64,000 nucleotides of DNA. Source: Mytilinidion resinicola. Taxonomy: Eukaryota > Ascomycota > Dothideomycetes > Mytilinidiales > Mytilinidiaceae. Each line of letters opens with the position of its first letter. Positions within the stretch are counted from its first letter, which is position 1. Location of the stretch: positions 528,999 to 592,998 of the forward strand of contig NW_022985461.1 in NCBI RefSeq assembly GCF_010093595.1, read 5' to 3'. The translations under genes and the position numbers were made by a program. Under the pieces are notes generated by a model. That model saw nothing but the letters and a program-made list of their open reading frames with translations. It had not been told where the DNA came from and ran no database searches. Below are positions 33,249-44,524 of this stretch, one piece after another.

Positions 33249-36227
33249 ATGAGCTACAACCAAGGGCAGCCCCAGCTGGGGGCTACCTTCGTGCCCGGCG
33301 GCTTCGACGATTACTACATGCCTCAAGCCGGACCTGAACTAATATCCCCGGCTCCTCAGCGGTTGGTACACTCTTGCTCTGTCGCCTGGAAACAATGGAG
33401 CTGATCTAGTTGTGGTGGATAGAATAATGCCGGAGGTTCCAGAGAATATGCAGGACAACCTCGCACATCTTGAGCTCGAGGCCAACGGACCTCGCAACTC
33501 GATGCCTCCACAACCGCCGCAATCGTATAATGAGCCCCCCGCGAACGCTTTCCCGCAGCGAACCTCAAGTTACCAGAGTGAACAAGCACAAAGCGGGGCA
33601 CCAGCAGGGCCACCAGGAGGGGGACATTGGCCACAGAGGAACGCCAGTATATCTTCTACCTTCAAACAGCCGCCCGTTGTACCCGTACAACCAATTCAAC
33701 AGAGTACCGTATCCCACGATTACAACCAATTTGCAATCCCTTCCGACCTGCCCAACTTCTCGCCATTCCCCAAACTCCGAACCCGACTCGCACATGTACC
33801 ACCCACGGACGACGAGAAGGAGGCTGTGCTGGAAAATGCGCGCGTGCCAGTCTTGAACTCGAATGACCCGGAGATGCAGCTTACTTGGGCCCAGGATGCC
33901 CTGGCATATGTGGACGCGTCGCAGCTTCACGAGCAGAGAGTGGCAGCTACCCAGCCGCCAAGACCACATACACCCCAAGTAGAACATCAATTACGCGTGG
34001 ATGCTATGAACATAGTGGGATTCCTCGCGGACCAACACCACCCTAAAGCCGAGTTCATGAAGGGCATGTGGCTAGAATTTGGCAAATTTGGTATGAGAGT
34101 GGATAAGAAAGACGCGTTTAGGTGCTATACCCGTGCGGCGGAAAAGGGCTATTCGCGGGCAGAGTACCGTATGGGCATGCAATTCGAACAGTCGAACGAT
34201 CCTATCAAAGCTCTCGTACATTACAAGCGAGGCTCGGAAGCTGGAGATTCAGCGTCAAACTACCGCCTCGGAATGATGACACTACTAGGACAACATGGCC
34301 AGCCACAGGATTATGCCAGGGGTATCCAGCTCATACGGCAGGCTGCGGCGACAGCGGACGAGAACGCACCTCAGGGTGCCTACGTCCTAGGCATGCTACA
34401 AGCGCGAGAGTTACCCCAAATTAACGTGCCGGAAATCTACCTACCGTATGACGAGAAGCTAGCGCGTCAGAACATCGAGAAAGCTGCATACCTTGGATTT
34501 GCGAAGGCCCAACTCAAGATGGGCTCTGCATATGAATTATGCACTTTGGGTTGTGAATTCAACCCTACGCTCTCAATGCACTATAACGCGCTTGCTTCCC
34601 GGCAGGGCGAGGCGGACGCGGATATGGCTATTAGCAAATGGTTCCTCTGCGGATACGAGAACGATTTCAAGAAGAACGAAGAACTAGCATATGCTTACGC
34701 CGAGAGAGCCGCTGCTGCAAATCTGGCCACCGCTCAATTCGCTATGGGCTACTTTAACGAAATCGGCATGGCGACGGAAAAGAATATTCAAAAGGCTACA
34801 GAGTGGTATCAGAAGGCTGCAAGTGCTGGTAACAAGGATGCCATTTCAAGACTGGAGGGCATCTCGAAATCACAAACTCTCAACAAGAAAGATCACGAAG
34901 ATATTGCCATCCAGAAGATCAAATCACAGTATGGCTCAATGCGTGGAGCTCGGCCAGCAAGACTCCAGAAAGCTGCAGCACCGCAGTTGCCATCTATCGT
35001 TGACGATAGTCCTTCTGATTACGGATCGGGATCGGACGCTGCCTCGCCCGTAGTTTCTAGACTTCCAGACCGCAACGCAAGTTCTACACCATATCCGATA
35101 TCTGACCAGCCTCCGGTTGTAGCCGCCAGGGCTTCCACACTAGGCGCACCATCTCCGTACGATAGAGGAAGCACGACGACCCCATACCCCATGGGTGATA
35201 TGTCTCTTCCAGTGGGCCCTAGGCCGAGTATAGCAGGAGGGTTCGCTCCCGAACTACGGTCGGCTTCGACAGCACCTCCCAACTCTCGACCTATGTCGGC
35301 TTTCAGCATCAATCCTAATCTATACGCCGATCGACCCGTCTCTGGTGTTCCACCACGACTGGCTCCATACCAGCAAGGAAATATGGGGCCGATACCATTG
35401 CTACCATACACAAGCATGGATAACATGGGTCGGGGAGGAGGCAGAGATCCGCGTGATCAGCGTGCTCAATCTGGTGGATATCCGCCAGACCCGAGGGCAT
35501 ACCGTGGTCCTGGAGGACCGAGTGTGGAACGCCCAGAGCCCTACGGCACACCTCGTCCTGCTGACTATGGAGGGCAGCCATCACGGCCTGATAGCGGATA
35601 TCAAAGTCCGCCGGACGGTCGAAACAAACTCCAGAAGGCCAGCGGCAATCCTAACAAAGGTGGAAACCCCAACAAGGGGCAACCGACCCTACCTGATATT
35701 GGATTTGAGGCACCTCTCGCACCACCACCTCTGGCTCCGAAGCACGGCAAGCTACCTCCACGACAGGAAAGCCTCGCTAATGCTAGATCATCCACTGTAC
35801 AACCCGGACAGGAACGTTCGGGCTCCGCCCGGCCACTCGACCGACCAAGTACAGCTGCTCCAGGTGGTCGTCCAGGATCACGGCCCAGTTCATCAGGTCG
35901 CGAGTCAACGCCGAGACCCCTTCCTAAGAACGACAAGAGCGACCTTCCATCGCAAAGGACCGGTGAGCAGAAGAGACCTAGCGAGCAGCAGAAGCCTAGT
36001 GAGGCGAAGAAGCCTGGTGAAGTCTCCAGACCTCCGCCTGCAGCCGCTGCCACTCCTCCCGCTCCGAAGCCAGCTGCTGCGCACCCACCTGGAAAGGGAC
36101 CAAAGACGTTCGACGAGATGGGTATTAGTCAGCCCGGGAAAGAGAATGAATGCGTAAGCGACCCTTTTGTTACATCCACTGATGAATTCGCGAATCTCAT
36201 ACTAACAAATCTCAGGTTGTCATGTGA
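33249..36227 (+). CDS. SKT5: Chitin synthase regulator SKT5/CHS4 (Sel1 repeats, CaaX)
   Basis: Activator and anchor of class IV-type chitin synthase at the plasma membrane and bud neck or septum. Exons are 33249-33361, 33423-36153 and 36216-36227, 951 residues. The N-terminal 200 residues are disordered and Gln/Pro-rich. Sel1-like repeats span about 230-515 (YTRAAEKGYSRAEYRMGMQF, YKRGSEAGDSASNYRLG, AYAERAAAANLATAQFAMGY). A long Pro/Ser/Arg-rich region follows. The last exon is 12 nt and supplies VVM and stop, so the protein ends KENECVVM, a CaaX prenylation box (C-V-V-M). This is expected for SKT5, which is farnesylated in yeast. The donor at 33362 (GTTGGT) was chosen by phase. Confidence 0.9.
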
Positions 36228-36669
36228 GCCAAGAAGGCACATTTACGGCTTTATCTTCTGTTGATGATGCATTGGGCGAGGTGATTGCATAGCGGTGCTC
36301 TGGGGTTCCGGATGTTTGAATGAGCTGTGATGATTGTTGATGGCTTTTAATGGATTCCCTATAATACCCTGGGTACATAAACCTACAAAAACGAGCGTGG
36401 GTTGTTCTATGGCGAGTTGCAGGACATTGGATCCTTGTAAGTACACTGGTAACGAATAATCATGATTCGAATTATTATACCAGCGTGCAAAGGTGGTAGC
36501 GGTGTTGGTGGTGGGAGATGCGCCCCGTGACTTTTAGCCTTGCGGTTTTGGGATAGTCGCCACCATTCAATTTCAACATCCTCTCTTCTCCACATCCCTC
36601 CCTCAACCTCCTTTCCTACTTCCTCCAGCATCTTTTCAAGGTCTATTCCACTCTAGAAACAAGAACACC
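36228..36669. other. Intergenic region, SKT5 to HOP2
   Basis: 442 bp; CT-rich leader before HOP2. No gene. Confidence 0.4.
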
Positions 36670-37735
36670 ATGGCGCCTCGCAAGGAGAAGACCGAGAAGG
36701 TCTCTGGGGATGCTGCTGCCGACACCATCCTGACCTATCTCCGTGCGTCATCTCATCCAGTAGCCAAAGACGTGAGGAAGTTTGACTACTAACAGCGCAA
36801 TGTAGGCAAACAGAAGTGAGTCTATTATCAGATGTTTCCTTTCTCACAAATCACGCGTCCATGGATGGAGTCTGACGTGTGCTTTTCAAAGCCGCCCGTA
36901 TTCGGTATGTTCAACCCTTTGCACACATCATAGACAACGATGCTAACAGCAAGACCAGGCTACCGACGTTTCGGCCAATCTACACAACAAAGTGACGAAA
37001 GGTTTATTGCTCCAGTCCATGCGGGCTTTCGCTTCTCGCGATCGTAGCTAACGTAGACCTCGCCGCAGCCGCTGCGGCCAAGATCCTCAAAGACCTGCAC
37101 GAGAAGAAGGAGATTGAAGGACGGGCTTCCGGTACGCTGTATTCTCTTCTCCGTATCATCTCCTGATGCTCCTAGATACGAGTACAGCTCCCGAACCTCT
37201 TCGCTAATTCCCAACAGGAAAACAGATTGTCTACCACTGCGTCCAGGTAACAATACACCCGCCCTCAAAAACCTTTGCCTCATCTGCTCTCTCTTGTCGG
37301 CCATCTCTGACCTCCCCCGAATAGTCCGTCGATGATGCTGTCACCCCCGAGCACCTCGCCGAAATCGACAACACCATCTCTACTCTCCGCGCCGAAACCA
37401 CCACCGCGACCGCTTCCGCGAAGACCCTTCGTGCGTCGCTGGCGAGTCTGAACACTACCCTCTCGACCTCGGACCTGCGTTCTTCGATTGCTAAGCTCGA
37501 AGCGGAGAGAGAGGACTATGAGACACGGCTTGGCGCGCTGAGGGGTGGGCAGATCAGGCCTGTGAAGAAGGAGGAAAAAGAGAAGGCGGACAGTGAGTGG
37601 AAGGTGTGGAAGGGGATTGCTGGGCGCAGGACCAACATTGTGAAGGAGATGTGGAAGACAGTTGAGGAGGTGGGGCAGGGGATGAGTGCAGAGGAGAAAG
37701 CCGAGCTGAGGGAGAGACTGGGACTGGATGAGTAG
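36670..37735 (+). CDS. HOP2: Homologous-pairing protein 2 (HOP2)
   Basis: Meiotic recombination factor that acts with MND1 to stimulate Dmc1/Rad51 strand invasion. Seven exons: 36670-36742, 36806-36815, 36892-36904, 36959-37001, 37069-37131, 37218-37246 and 37325-37735, giving 213 residues with consistent phases. Exons 2 and 3 are only 10 and 13 nt. The N-terminal winged helix reads ADTILTYLRKQNRPYSATDV, then SANLHNKVTKAAAAKILKDL and EGRASGKQIVYHC. A coiled coil (ISTLRAETTTATASAKTLRA) and the C-terminal region WKVWKGIAGRRTNIVKEMW complete it. Its presence suggests retained meiotic capacity. Intact. Confidence 0.9.
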
Positions 37736-38003
37736 GCGATGGGGAGATGATGGGCAAGGGCGAGAAGTCTGCGTAGAGCTGGCGTGAGTAAGATTTATTC
37801 GGTGTCTGAGACGGGCTCACAGTCCCGCCAACATAACGGTCGAACCCCACATCCATTGACCACGATAACCTGCTAGGCGACATCCGGCGTTGTCAGACGA
37901 GTGGACACAACAATCGAGTATGTTTAACCATAAACTTTTCATCTTCTCGTCCGCCCCTGGAGGGCCTAACTACACTATCTGCCCCCTCCGCCAGCCACTC
38001 CCA

Positions 38004-38594
38004 TTACCTCTTCCCTCTCCACTCTTCACACTCCCGCCCATGCTCTCGCATCCGCGCCGCCTCAGATCCGTTAATCGCGTTCTTTTTGTCAGACAGGGTG
38101 ACCAGCGGCGTTTCCGTTGCTGTTGCCGTTGCGTGCGTGAACTTACTCGCGCCACCCGTCAGTGCTATCTTTGGAATCATCATCGCCGTTGGGCGCGCTG
38201 CCGGCGGGAGTAGGAGCACCCTCGGGAGCGGTAGCGGTAGCGGCAGTGACAGCGGCTGGGGTGGGGTGGGGGTATTTCCGGGAGGGTTCAAAGTGCGAGA
38301 CCTAGCCCTGGACAAGTCGGCGACGAGAGAAGATACATCCAGGGTGCGGGTGACGACGTGGTCCTCGCCGGGGGCTGGTCCGTGGGTTGTGACGGTGGCG
38401 ATGAAGGGGAATTCGCGGTCTCGGCCGGGGCAGACGGGGCAGAAGGGGCAGACGACTGGGGTTTGGCTGGGGGCGGGGGCGGTGATGGTGGTGGTGATGG
38501 TGGTGGTGATGGCGGGGCAGGTTGGGATGGCGGCGTGCGCTGGGAGGACAGCGGGGCCCGGAGAGGCGAGGGAGAGGGCTGTGAGAGGAGGCAT
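38004..38594 (-). CDS. Small secreted Thr/Pro-rich protein, unknown
   Basis: A 196-residue frame starting MPPLTALSLASPGPAVLPAH, a plausible signal peptide with Ala-type cleavage, then a Thr-rich stretch (ITTTITTTITAP), CPFCPVCPGRD with three Cys, and a Pro/Leu-rich middle. The basic C-terminus after about residue 150 is less protein-like and may hide an intron. The gene has a TATAAAA box about 100 bp upstream, a CT-rich leader and a good start context (CACCACCATG), which argues that it is expressed. I do not recognise a family. The antisense frame at 38086-38685 is taken as a shadow. Confidence 0.55.
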   Translation of the reverse strand: MPPLTALSLASPGPAVLPAHAAIPTCPAITTTITTTITAPAPSQTPVVCPFCPVCPGRDREFPFIATVTTHGPAPGEDHVVTRTLDVSSLVADLSRARSRTLNPPGNTPTPPQPLSLPLPLPLPRVLLLPPAARPTAMMIPKIALTGGASKFTHATATATETPLVTLSDKKNAINGSEAARMREHGRECEEWRGKR

Positions 38595-38693
38595 GGTGGT
38601 GTGGAGTTTCGTTGATACTTTCTTGATCGTGTCTTATCTGAAGGAGGAGGGAGAAGGGAGGGTTGTGAGAGAAGAAAGTGTGTGAGGTGGGCG

Positions 38694-38700
38694 TTTTATA
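38694..38700 (-). promoter_or_regulatory. TATA box of the small secreted protein gene
   Basis: TATAAAA on the minus strand, 100 bp upstream of the ATG at 38594, followed by a CT-rich leader. This arrangement is typical of strongly expressed fungal promoters. Confidence 0.55.
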
Positions 38701-39617
38701 GAGAGAGAGAGGAAATGGGCGAGGGGCATGACTTGTTTATACGGCGTGTGCCCATGGTGTGTGTGGAAGCAAGGCGGGTGGCAATTACGATCTAGAAGCC
38801 AGATGGGGCTTGGGTGCTGAGGCTGGGGAGACGTAGGTGAATATAGCGGTTGATTTGGGAGGCTGAGGATAATGGGCCGCGATGGAGTAACTAACGCTGG
38901 ACCGATGGGCTTCTGATGGTCTGGCCCGAGGGAGGGTTTTCAGTTTCATAGTACTAAGACAATCTCGCAAGTCTCCTTACGCCTGCATAAAACCGGTATG
39001 GTGCGTTAGTATAGCACTAATTGACAGCTAGAATTGTGGGTTACAGGCTTGGTTCAGGTACACCTAGAATATCCTTCACCGACCCGGTAGGGTTTCAGGC
39101 TTGTCCAAATTGATAGTCGCATATCTGCTATGTCCCTTGAAGCGCATCAAGCGACGTTCTAGAGCTGTGGGGGAAGCTTTTGTGCTGGTGTTGTGTGCTG
39201 TGGATGTGATTGGACACCTGTCTGAACGTACGATGGCCTTTCGGGAGCTGCTAGTGAGCTCCACATTCCGATGACTACGCGTCAAGGATGTAGGATACGT
39301 GCAGCCTTTGTCCTTTGGAAACTACGTAGCTTTTGGTTTCAACGTCCATCATGTATATGTGAGGAGGAAGGCTTAAGCGTTACTATTAAGAATCATATTG
39401 ACTATTAAGAATTACGTTGACTATTAAGATTCACGTTGCCTGTTGAGAATCGCATTGACTACAAGGTTGAGCGAGACTGATCATATATTGCCCAATTCAA
39501 ACAACCCCCTATTACCACATTCTATCATCTTAGTGTCGCACATGACATCCAGGCCCTCTCTCCTCGTTCTCATCGGCGGACGTGAAGCTTTGGCAACAGA
39601 AGAGTGAACCGGGCGAG
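38701..39617. other. Intergenic region with minisatellite
   Basis: No gene. Contains the tandem repeat at 39379-39463. Confidence 0.4.
39379..39463. repeat. Short tandem repeat, about 19-bp unit
   Basis: Four to five imperfect units of TTGACTATTAAGAATCACG type, for example ACTATTAAGAATCATATTG, ACTATTAAGAATTACGTTG and ACTATTAAGATTCACGTTG, then a more diverged CCTGTTGAGAATCGCATTG. Confidence 0.8.
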
Positions 39618-41176
39618 CTAAAGCAAAGTGCAACTCTTAACACTCGCTTTCCGCTTCTGCGGGACAGTGAAGCCAGCCGTCAAAGCGAACAAAGAGCGCA
39701 CCGCGGCTTCTTCCTGACGAGAACGTGAGGGAGTCAGTTGGGAAGGGACATTGTCGAGTGTGAGCTCGGGTTCGGCGTGCATGGCGTTTGTGTCGGGAGT
39801 GTGCGTAGTAGGGTCGTCTAGCTGGAAACGAACGCGTTTTGAGGGAGTGATGGCATTTCTGTCGTAGCCTTGGGTAGCGGGTTCACCTAGGCGGACACGA
39901 GAACGTTTTGAGAGAGTGGCAGAGGCGGGAGAAGATAGGGGAGGAGAGCAGCGGGGAGTTGAGGGAGGCGAGGGATCGTGCTCCTTTTCCGAGGAAGAAG
40001 TGGAGGAATGAGTTGAGAATGAGACGGACTCGTGTTCTCCGGATGTAGCCTGCTCTTCCTTGTCCGAGTTCTCGCCCTCGTCTTCCATTTCGATAGCATT
40101 CCCATCCTCATCTACATCCCAACTCGTCGAGATTCCATGTTCCTGGCATCTGTCCCTAAGCATCTCGTTCTCAACCATCAATCTCTCCAACATTGATTTA
40201 GTGTCTTCTAATTGCAGCTCCGCTTCCGCCCTATGATTCTCTTGGAAATCGAGATCATGCTCCAGCTTCTCAATTTGTGCATTGGCCTCCGCAATCTCCA
40301 GAGCCTGCCGTTGTAGATTCCGCATCGCATGTCTCTCTCGGCCAGTGGCATCGAGAAGTCTCATGTCTTTCTGCGCATTCGCTAGCGCCAGCCTCTTGTT
40401 TTGGCTGGCAAATTCCCTGTACCCCTTTTCTATACGGGCATAGTTTGGGTCTTGCTTCTGGAGGGCCTCGAGTTCTTTTCTCAGGTGTTCGACCTCCTGC
40501 TGGGTGTGAGTGAGTCGGAAGTCTCGACTCTGGATCTCCCTCTTCAGTTCCACGTTCGCCGCGTAGAGGATGTCTCGGACTTGAAGATCTTGAAAATATT
40601 TCCGCAGGGACTCGTTTTCGGCAATGACTTCGTCATAGCTCCGGAGCGGAACAGCGGGCACATCTGACGCTGTATTTGAGGGTGTTACCGAAGTTGAGGA
40701 TGCTGCTCCTTGCTCTGCTACTGCGGAGATAGGTGCCCGCTCGGGTTCGACGTTTTCGGGATCTGATGATTTTGTGGGGTCAGCGAAGGGAAGAAGACGA
40801 AGGATGTAGGCGGCATGAATTTTTCGTCGAAGCGGCCGAAGTAATTTAGAGCAGGAGAGGGTCTCCCACAAGCGATCCATCTTGTGTAAGCAAAGAACCT
40901 TAACATAGGCCGGCCCCCACATTGATGTCGATCTTGTGCTAGATCCTTCTCGAGACGCTTTATAAAAGTATGCCTCTCCGTCCGTCGGTTTCTAGTAGCT
41001 ACGCGAGCGCCAATTGAATCCTCGGGCGGGTCGTCGTGAACAACAATGTCGATTGGAAAAACTTCGATAGAGAGAGGAGAAACGAGGGGTTTACCTTGTC
41101 GCAAGTTCTGGTCGAGGTCTTCGTCCTCAGGGTCGTCGAGCATAGCCGGCGTGACAGCGGCTATTGAGGTAGTCAT
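39618..41176 (-). CDS. Coiled-coil protein of unknown function
   Basis: Exons 41095-41176 and 39618-40762, joined by a 332-bp intron, 408 residues. The acceptor at 40763 (with CTGAC branch 20 bp before) joins DQNLRQ to DPENVEPERAP in frame; the intron interior has stops in the first-exon frame. Residues about 80-250 are strongly heptad-like (EVIAENESLRKYFQDL, REIQSRDFRLTHTQQEVEHL, LEHDLDFQENHRAEAELQLE). After this come an acidic segment and a Ser-rich tail with basic patches (SKRSRVRLG, SKRVRFQLDD). No catalytic motif or known family is recognised. It could be a nuclear structural or scaffold protein; that is inference only. Confidence 0.7.
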
Positions 41177-42161
41177 GAGCTCTCAAACAAGAGTTCCGCG
41201 TTGACGCTTCACTAGAGTAGTGTTAGCAATAGGCACAGGGGAAGTCCAATACTTCGTCAATGTGCAGTCTTCTGTCAGGGATCGGTGCATGCTATCCCAG
41301 GCCACGGCCGTCTGAGGTGGCCCGGCTAGTTTACAGGTCGTTCGAAACAGCTAATTTCCATCTTGTTTTGACTCCTGAAAGCGGGTCGGGGCACCCAAGA
41401 TGTCGACAGACAATACAAAGACTTCTGACTGGGCACTTACGTTGTGGCTAGGCTCTGGAAGAGTGTGGATACAACCTCGAAAGCAGGATCCCTAGTGAGT
41501 TGACCTTCCCGGCATGAGGCGTCAATGCTTCGCCAGCGGATACCGAGTAGAGATGGTGGATAAGGGTGTCGCGGGAGTGTGAAGCAGTATCCTGGGCGAG
41601 GCGTGAGTGTGTAAAGATGCTGGCTGAGCCTAAAGGAATGGATGCGCCCGTATGGATCTTCAAGTGTCTACAATCGGTCGTGCAGCGCGTCTAGAGCGTA
41701 CTTGTATCTTGTCTAAGCTTTGCTTGCTGTAGTAAAGGAGGGTAGGCGCTGGCCGGTAGATGGAAACACGGTAGTTGATACGTTTCACGATGGAGGCTGC
41801 GAACTCTTATAATTGTAAGCGTCAAGGTTGTAGCTTGCCCAGAACTCACATGCCGCACTAAACAAGTCTATGTGACGATGGCTGTACGTTGCTGGTCGAT
41901 GGTAAGACTGTAAATAGTATGTGTTGAGATGGGGATGGAAGTTGGGTGATGAAGATGACAAGGGGGCAAGCGAAAACAGCCGTTGCCGAACCTTGGGAGA
42001 GAGCTGTATTGAGTCGAGGAAGTAGCCATTCAGACCAGACTTGCAACCTTGGGAGACGTGGGCAGATTGTCCTTGGCAAAACCTTACCGCTTGCAATGAG
42101 GAAAAAAACATTAGAGACAACTGATTCTACCAACCTTTTGACAACTCCATCGAGCACCACC
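41177..42161. other. Intergenic region between coiled-coil gene and GUP1
   Basis: 985 bp with short open frames only. No feature supported. Confidence 0.4.
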
Positions 42162-44247
42162 TCAGCACTTCATCCTTATCCCGTCTCTCATCTCCTGCTC
42201 CCGAACCTCAAACATGACCTGCGCACCAACGAACAGCGCCGCGCACGCTGCAGCAAGGAACCCCAACCCCGAATAGCTCCCCACGATCCCATTGATCAAT
42301 CCCTTCAGCCCATCGATTCCCAGCGCAAACCCTACCAAATTGGCGACCATCATCATGAGGATGTTCCCCACAGCGCCAACACCGCAGATGACACGGTACG
42401 CATTCGGCTGACTCCGCCATTTGCGTGCCGGGAAGAGCAGCGTAGCAATGACTTCAGGAAGGATAAACAGCGTTATCAGCCATCCCCACATCAGCAGTCG
42501 CAGCTGGATATCGTGCCACAGCGCGACGAATGTGAAGACGGCGAGGAAATTACCGATGTTGCGCGCTTTGCCCCATAGACCTGTGGTGCCGCTGCCGCCG
42601 ATGGGGATATAGATATACCGGACAATCCAACGGTTGAAGCTACGGTGCCAATTGCGCCAAAACATAGCGGCGGAGTAGTTGTCGCTCATGCATCGGACCA
42701 TGTTCTCCGGAGGATCGACGCCATCGAGGAGAGCCCACAGGCGGAAGAACCGCCAGGGAAGAAGAAGTTTCAGCCAGATGTGGTTCAAGTTGAAGTACCC
42801 CAGCATGCTGAGTTGGAAGGGGGTGTAGATCTCCCAGGCCGGCTGTGCTTTAAAGATGGCGACCATATACATGTAGTGGATCATGATTTCCATGGTCAAG
42901 AGCGCGACAACGAACCGTATCGCATACATGGTTGTACGGGTGGCATTGATGCTGTGGGGACGATAGCGCTGTTGGGAGATATAATCGTTGAAGGTAAGGA
43001 TCGGACCAGTAAGGTAGAGTGGTGAGTACAGTATGTATGCGAAGTAGTTCCGGAAGGAGAAGTCGGCTGGCTTTGCTGGGACAGACACGCGGTCTCTCTC
43101 CGAAAGATTCGAGGGGTCGAGTTGCTTCTTCTTGAGGCCATTAGATTGAACGTAAGTAAAGGGGAGAAATAACCCACCTCGACGGGACTGCCGCCCCGAA
43201 GATTCAAGCTCCAGTAGTAGTCCATGTTGAAGCTTATCAAGCGTAGGACTGTGATGTTGAAGAGAACCTCCCATCTAGATATCAATCCTCCATGGCTATC
43301 GACCCACTGCCCCCAGTTGGTGGAAGGTAGCTTGCCATCTGCCGAAGGAGACTGAGGAAGCACAAACGCCCATATTGCAGCAACCGAATAACCCCGGAAA
43401 GATTCATTGGCGAAGAGAACGGTAATGTTGAATATCCAGGTCGCTGCAGGGATGTACCGTTTCGGCAACTTCAGAGCAATACTGTAATTGAGATACAGTA
43501 TCAAGAGGATCTTCAACGCGGAAAATTCGTGGAGAGCAGTGATGAAAACGGCAGCAAAGGCAAAGTCAAACGATATTCTCTGCTCTAGTCGGGCATCTGC
43601 AGCGGCAGATGGAGACAGTCCCATGGTCAGTGGGCTGCTCGACACCTGCGTGTATATGTTTGACATTGTGAGGTAGTTGTAGGCCTTACGAAGGAGCGGA
43701 TGCAGAAGGACGACAACGAATAGATACGGCAGATTCTGTCGAAAGCCAGCATACTGGGCATCGGAGTCATCCTGACCTTGTAAGTAAGAAGGAAAGTGGA
43801 AAGAGAAGATATAGGTGACATACGACTTTCCGGCCGGGGATCCAGCCATCCGAGAGTAAATTGGCGAATTTAGGATAATTCGGATGGGATTCTGGCCTCC
43901 GATTAAGGACTGATCAAAGAAAGAGACTGGAGAATACGCTATATCTTACCTTTCGAGACATCGCATACAACCTTAAACATCATAGGGACGACGAGAATGA
44001 ATATAACATAGTAAATATAGAACTCGGGGGTCCGCCATTGTGAAGGGCGGGCGTTCTCTGCTATCTTCTGTGCACTACTGCTTCCTACTTTCGTCTGACT
44101 GCGACCATTCTCTCCCGGCGAAGACTGTGCTGGGTCAAAGCGAGCTTCCTTAAGTGCCTCCTTGGGGGGAGCAGTGGCTGATATTATGAAGCGGGTGTCG
44201 AGCGTGTCGAGGGAATAAAGCTGCCGCAGAAATTGAAGCAAAGTCAT
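42162..44247 (-). CDS. GUP1: Membrane-bound O-acyltransferase GUP1
   Basis: MBOAT-family enzyme of the ER that remodels GPI anchors by adding C26 acyl chains in yeast. Exons are 43950-44247, 43824-43891, 43178-43771 and 42162-43130, 642 residues, with at least ten hydrophobic segments. Diagnostic sequence includes SHPNYPKFANLLSDGWIPGR, FNMDYYWSLNLRGGS, KKQLDPSNLSERDRV, FWRNWHRSFNRWIVRYIYIP and LWHDIQLRLLMWGW, with the conserved MBOAT His at about 526. The acceptor at 43892 was chosen over an earlier AG because it gives the conserved ESHPNY. It is divergent from ARP4 with 277 bp between start codons. Intact. Confidence 0.92.
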
Positions 44248-44524
44248 GATTTCGTGCGTCCTCTGGACATGTCAGTAGCCCAAACAAAGCGTCAAGAAGT
44301 GTTGTGGAGAAGCAAGAGGCGCGGAGACTTGAAAAGGAGAGAGACGACGTCGTCTGACCAGCCTCTTGAAGTTCAGCGTTTCGACATGCCTCTCCAACGT
44401 CTCCGCAACCACTCCGCCCACGCCAATCGCAAAACACGAGAAGAAGGCGTTCTACGCGTCAATTGACCGCCTGGATCCGTCGTCTATCTAGCTAAACCCC
44501 CCGCGCTTCTCCGCGACGGCCACG
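44248..44524. promoter_or_regulatory. Shared divergent promoter, GUP1 and ARP4
   Basis: 277 bp between two opposite start codons. No TATA box seen. Confidence 0.5.

Noticed and set aside
38086..38685. 199-residue Gly/Val-rich frame on the plus strand
   Set aside because: It is the complement of the Thr/Pro-rich secreted protein, which has a signal peptide, TATA box and start context on the minus strand.
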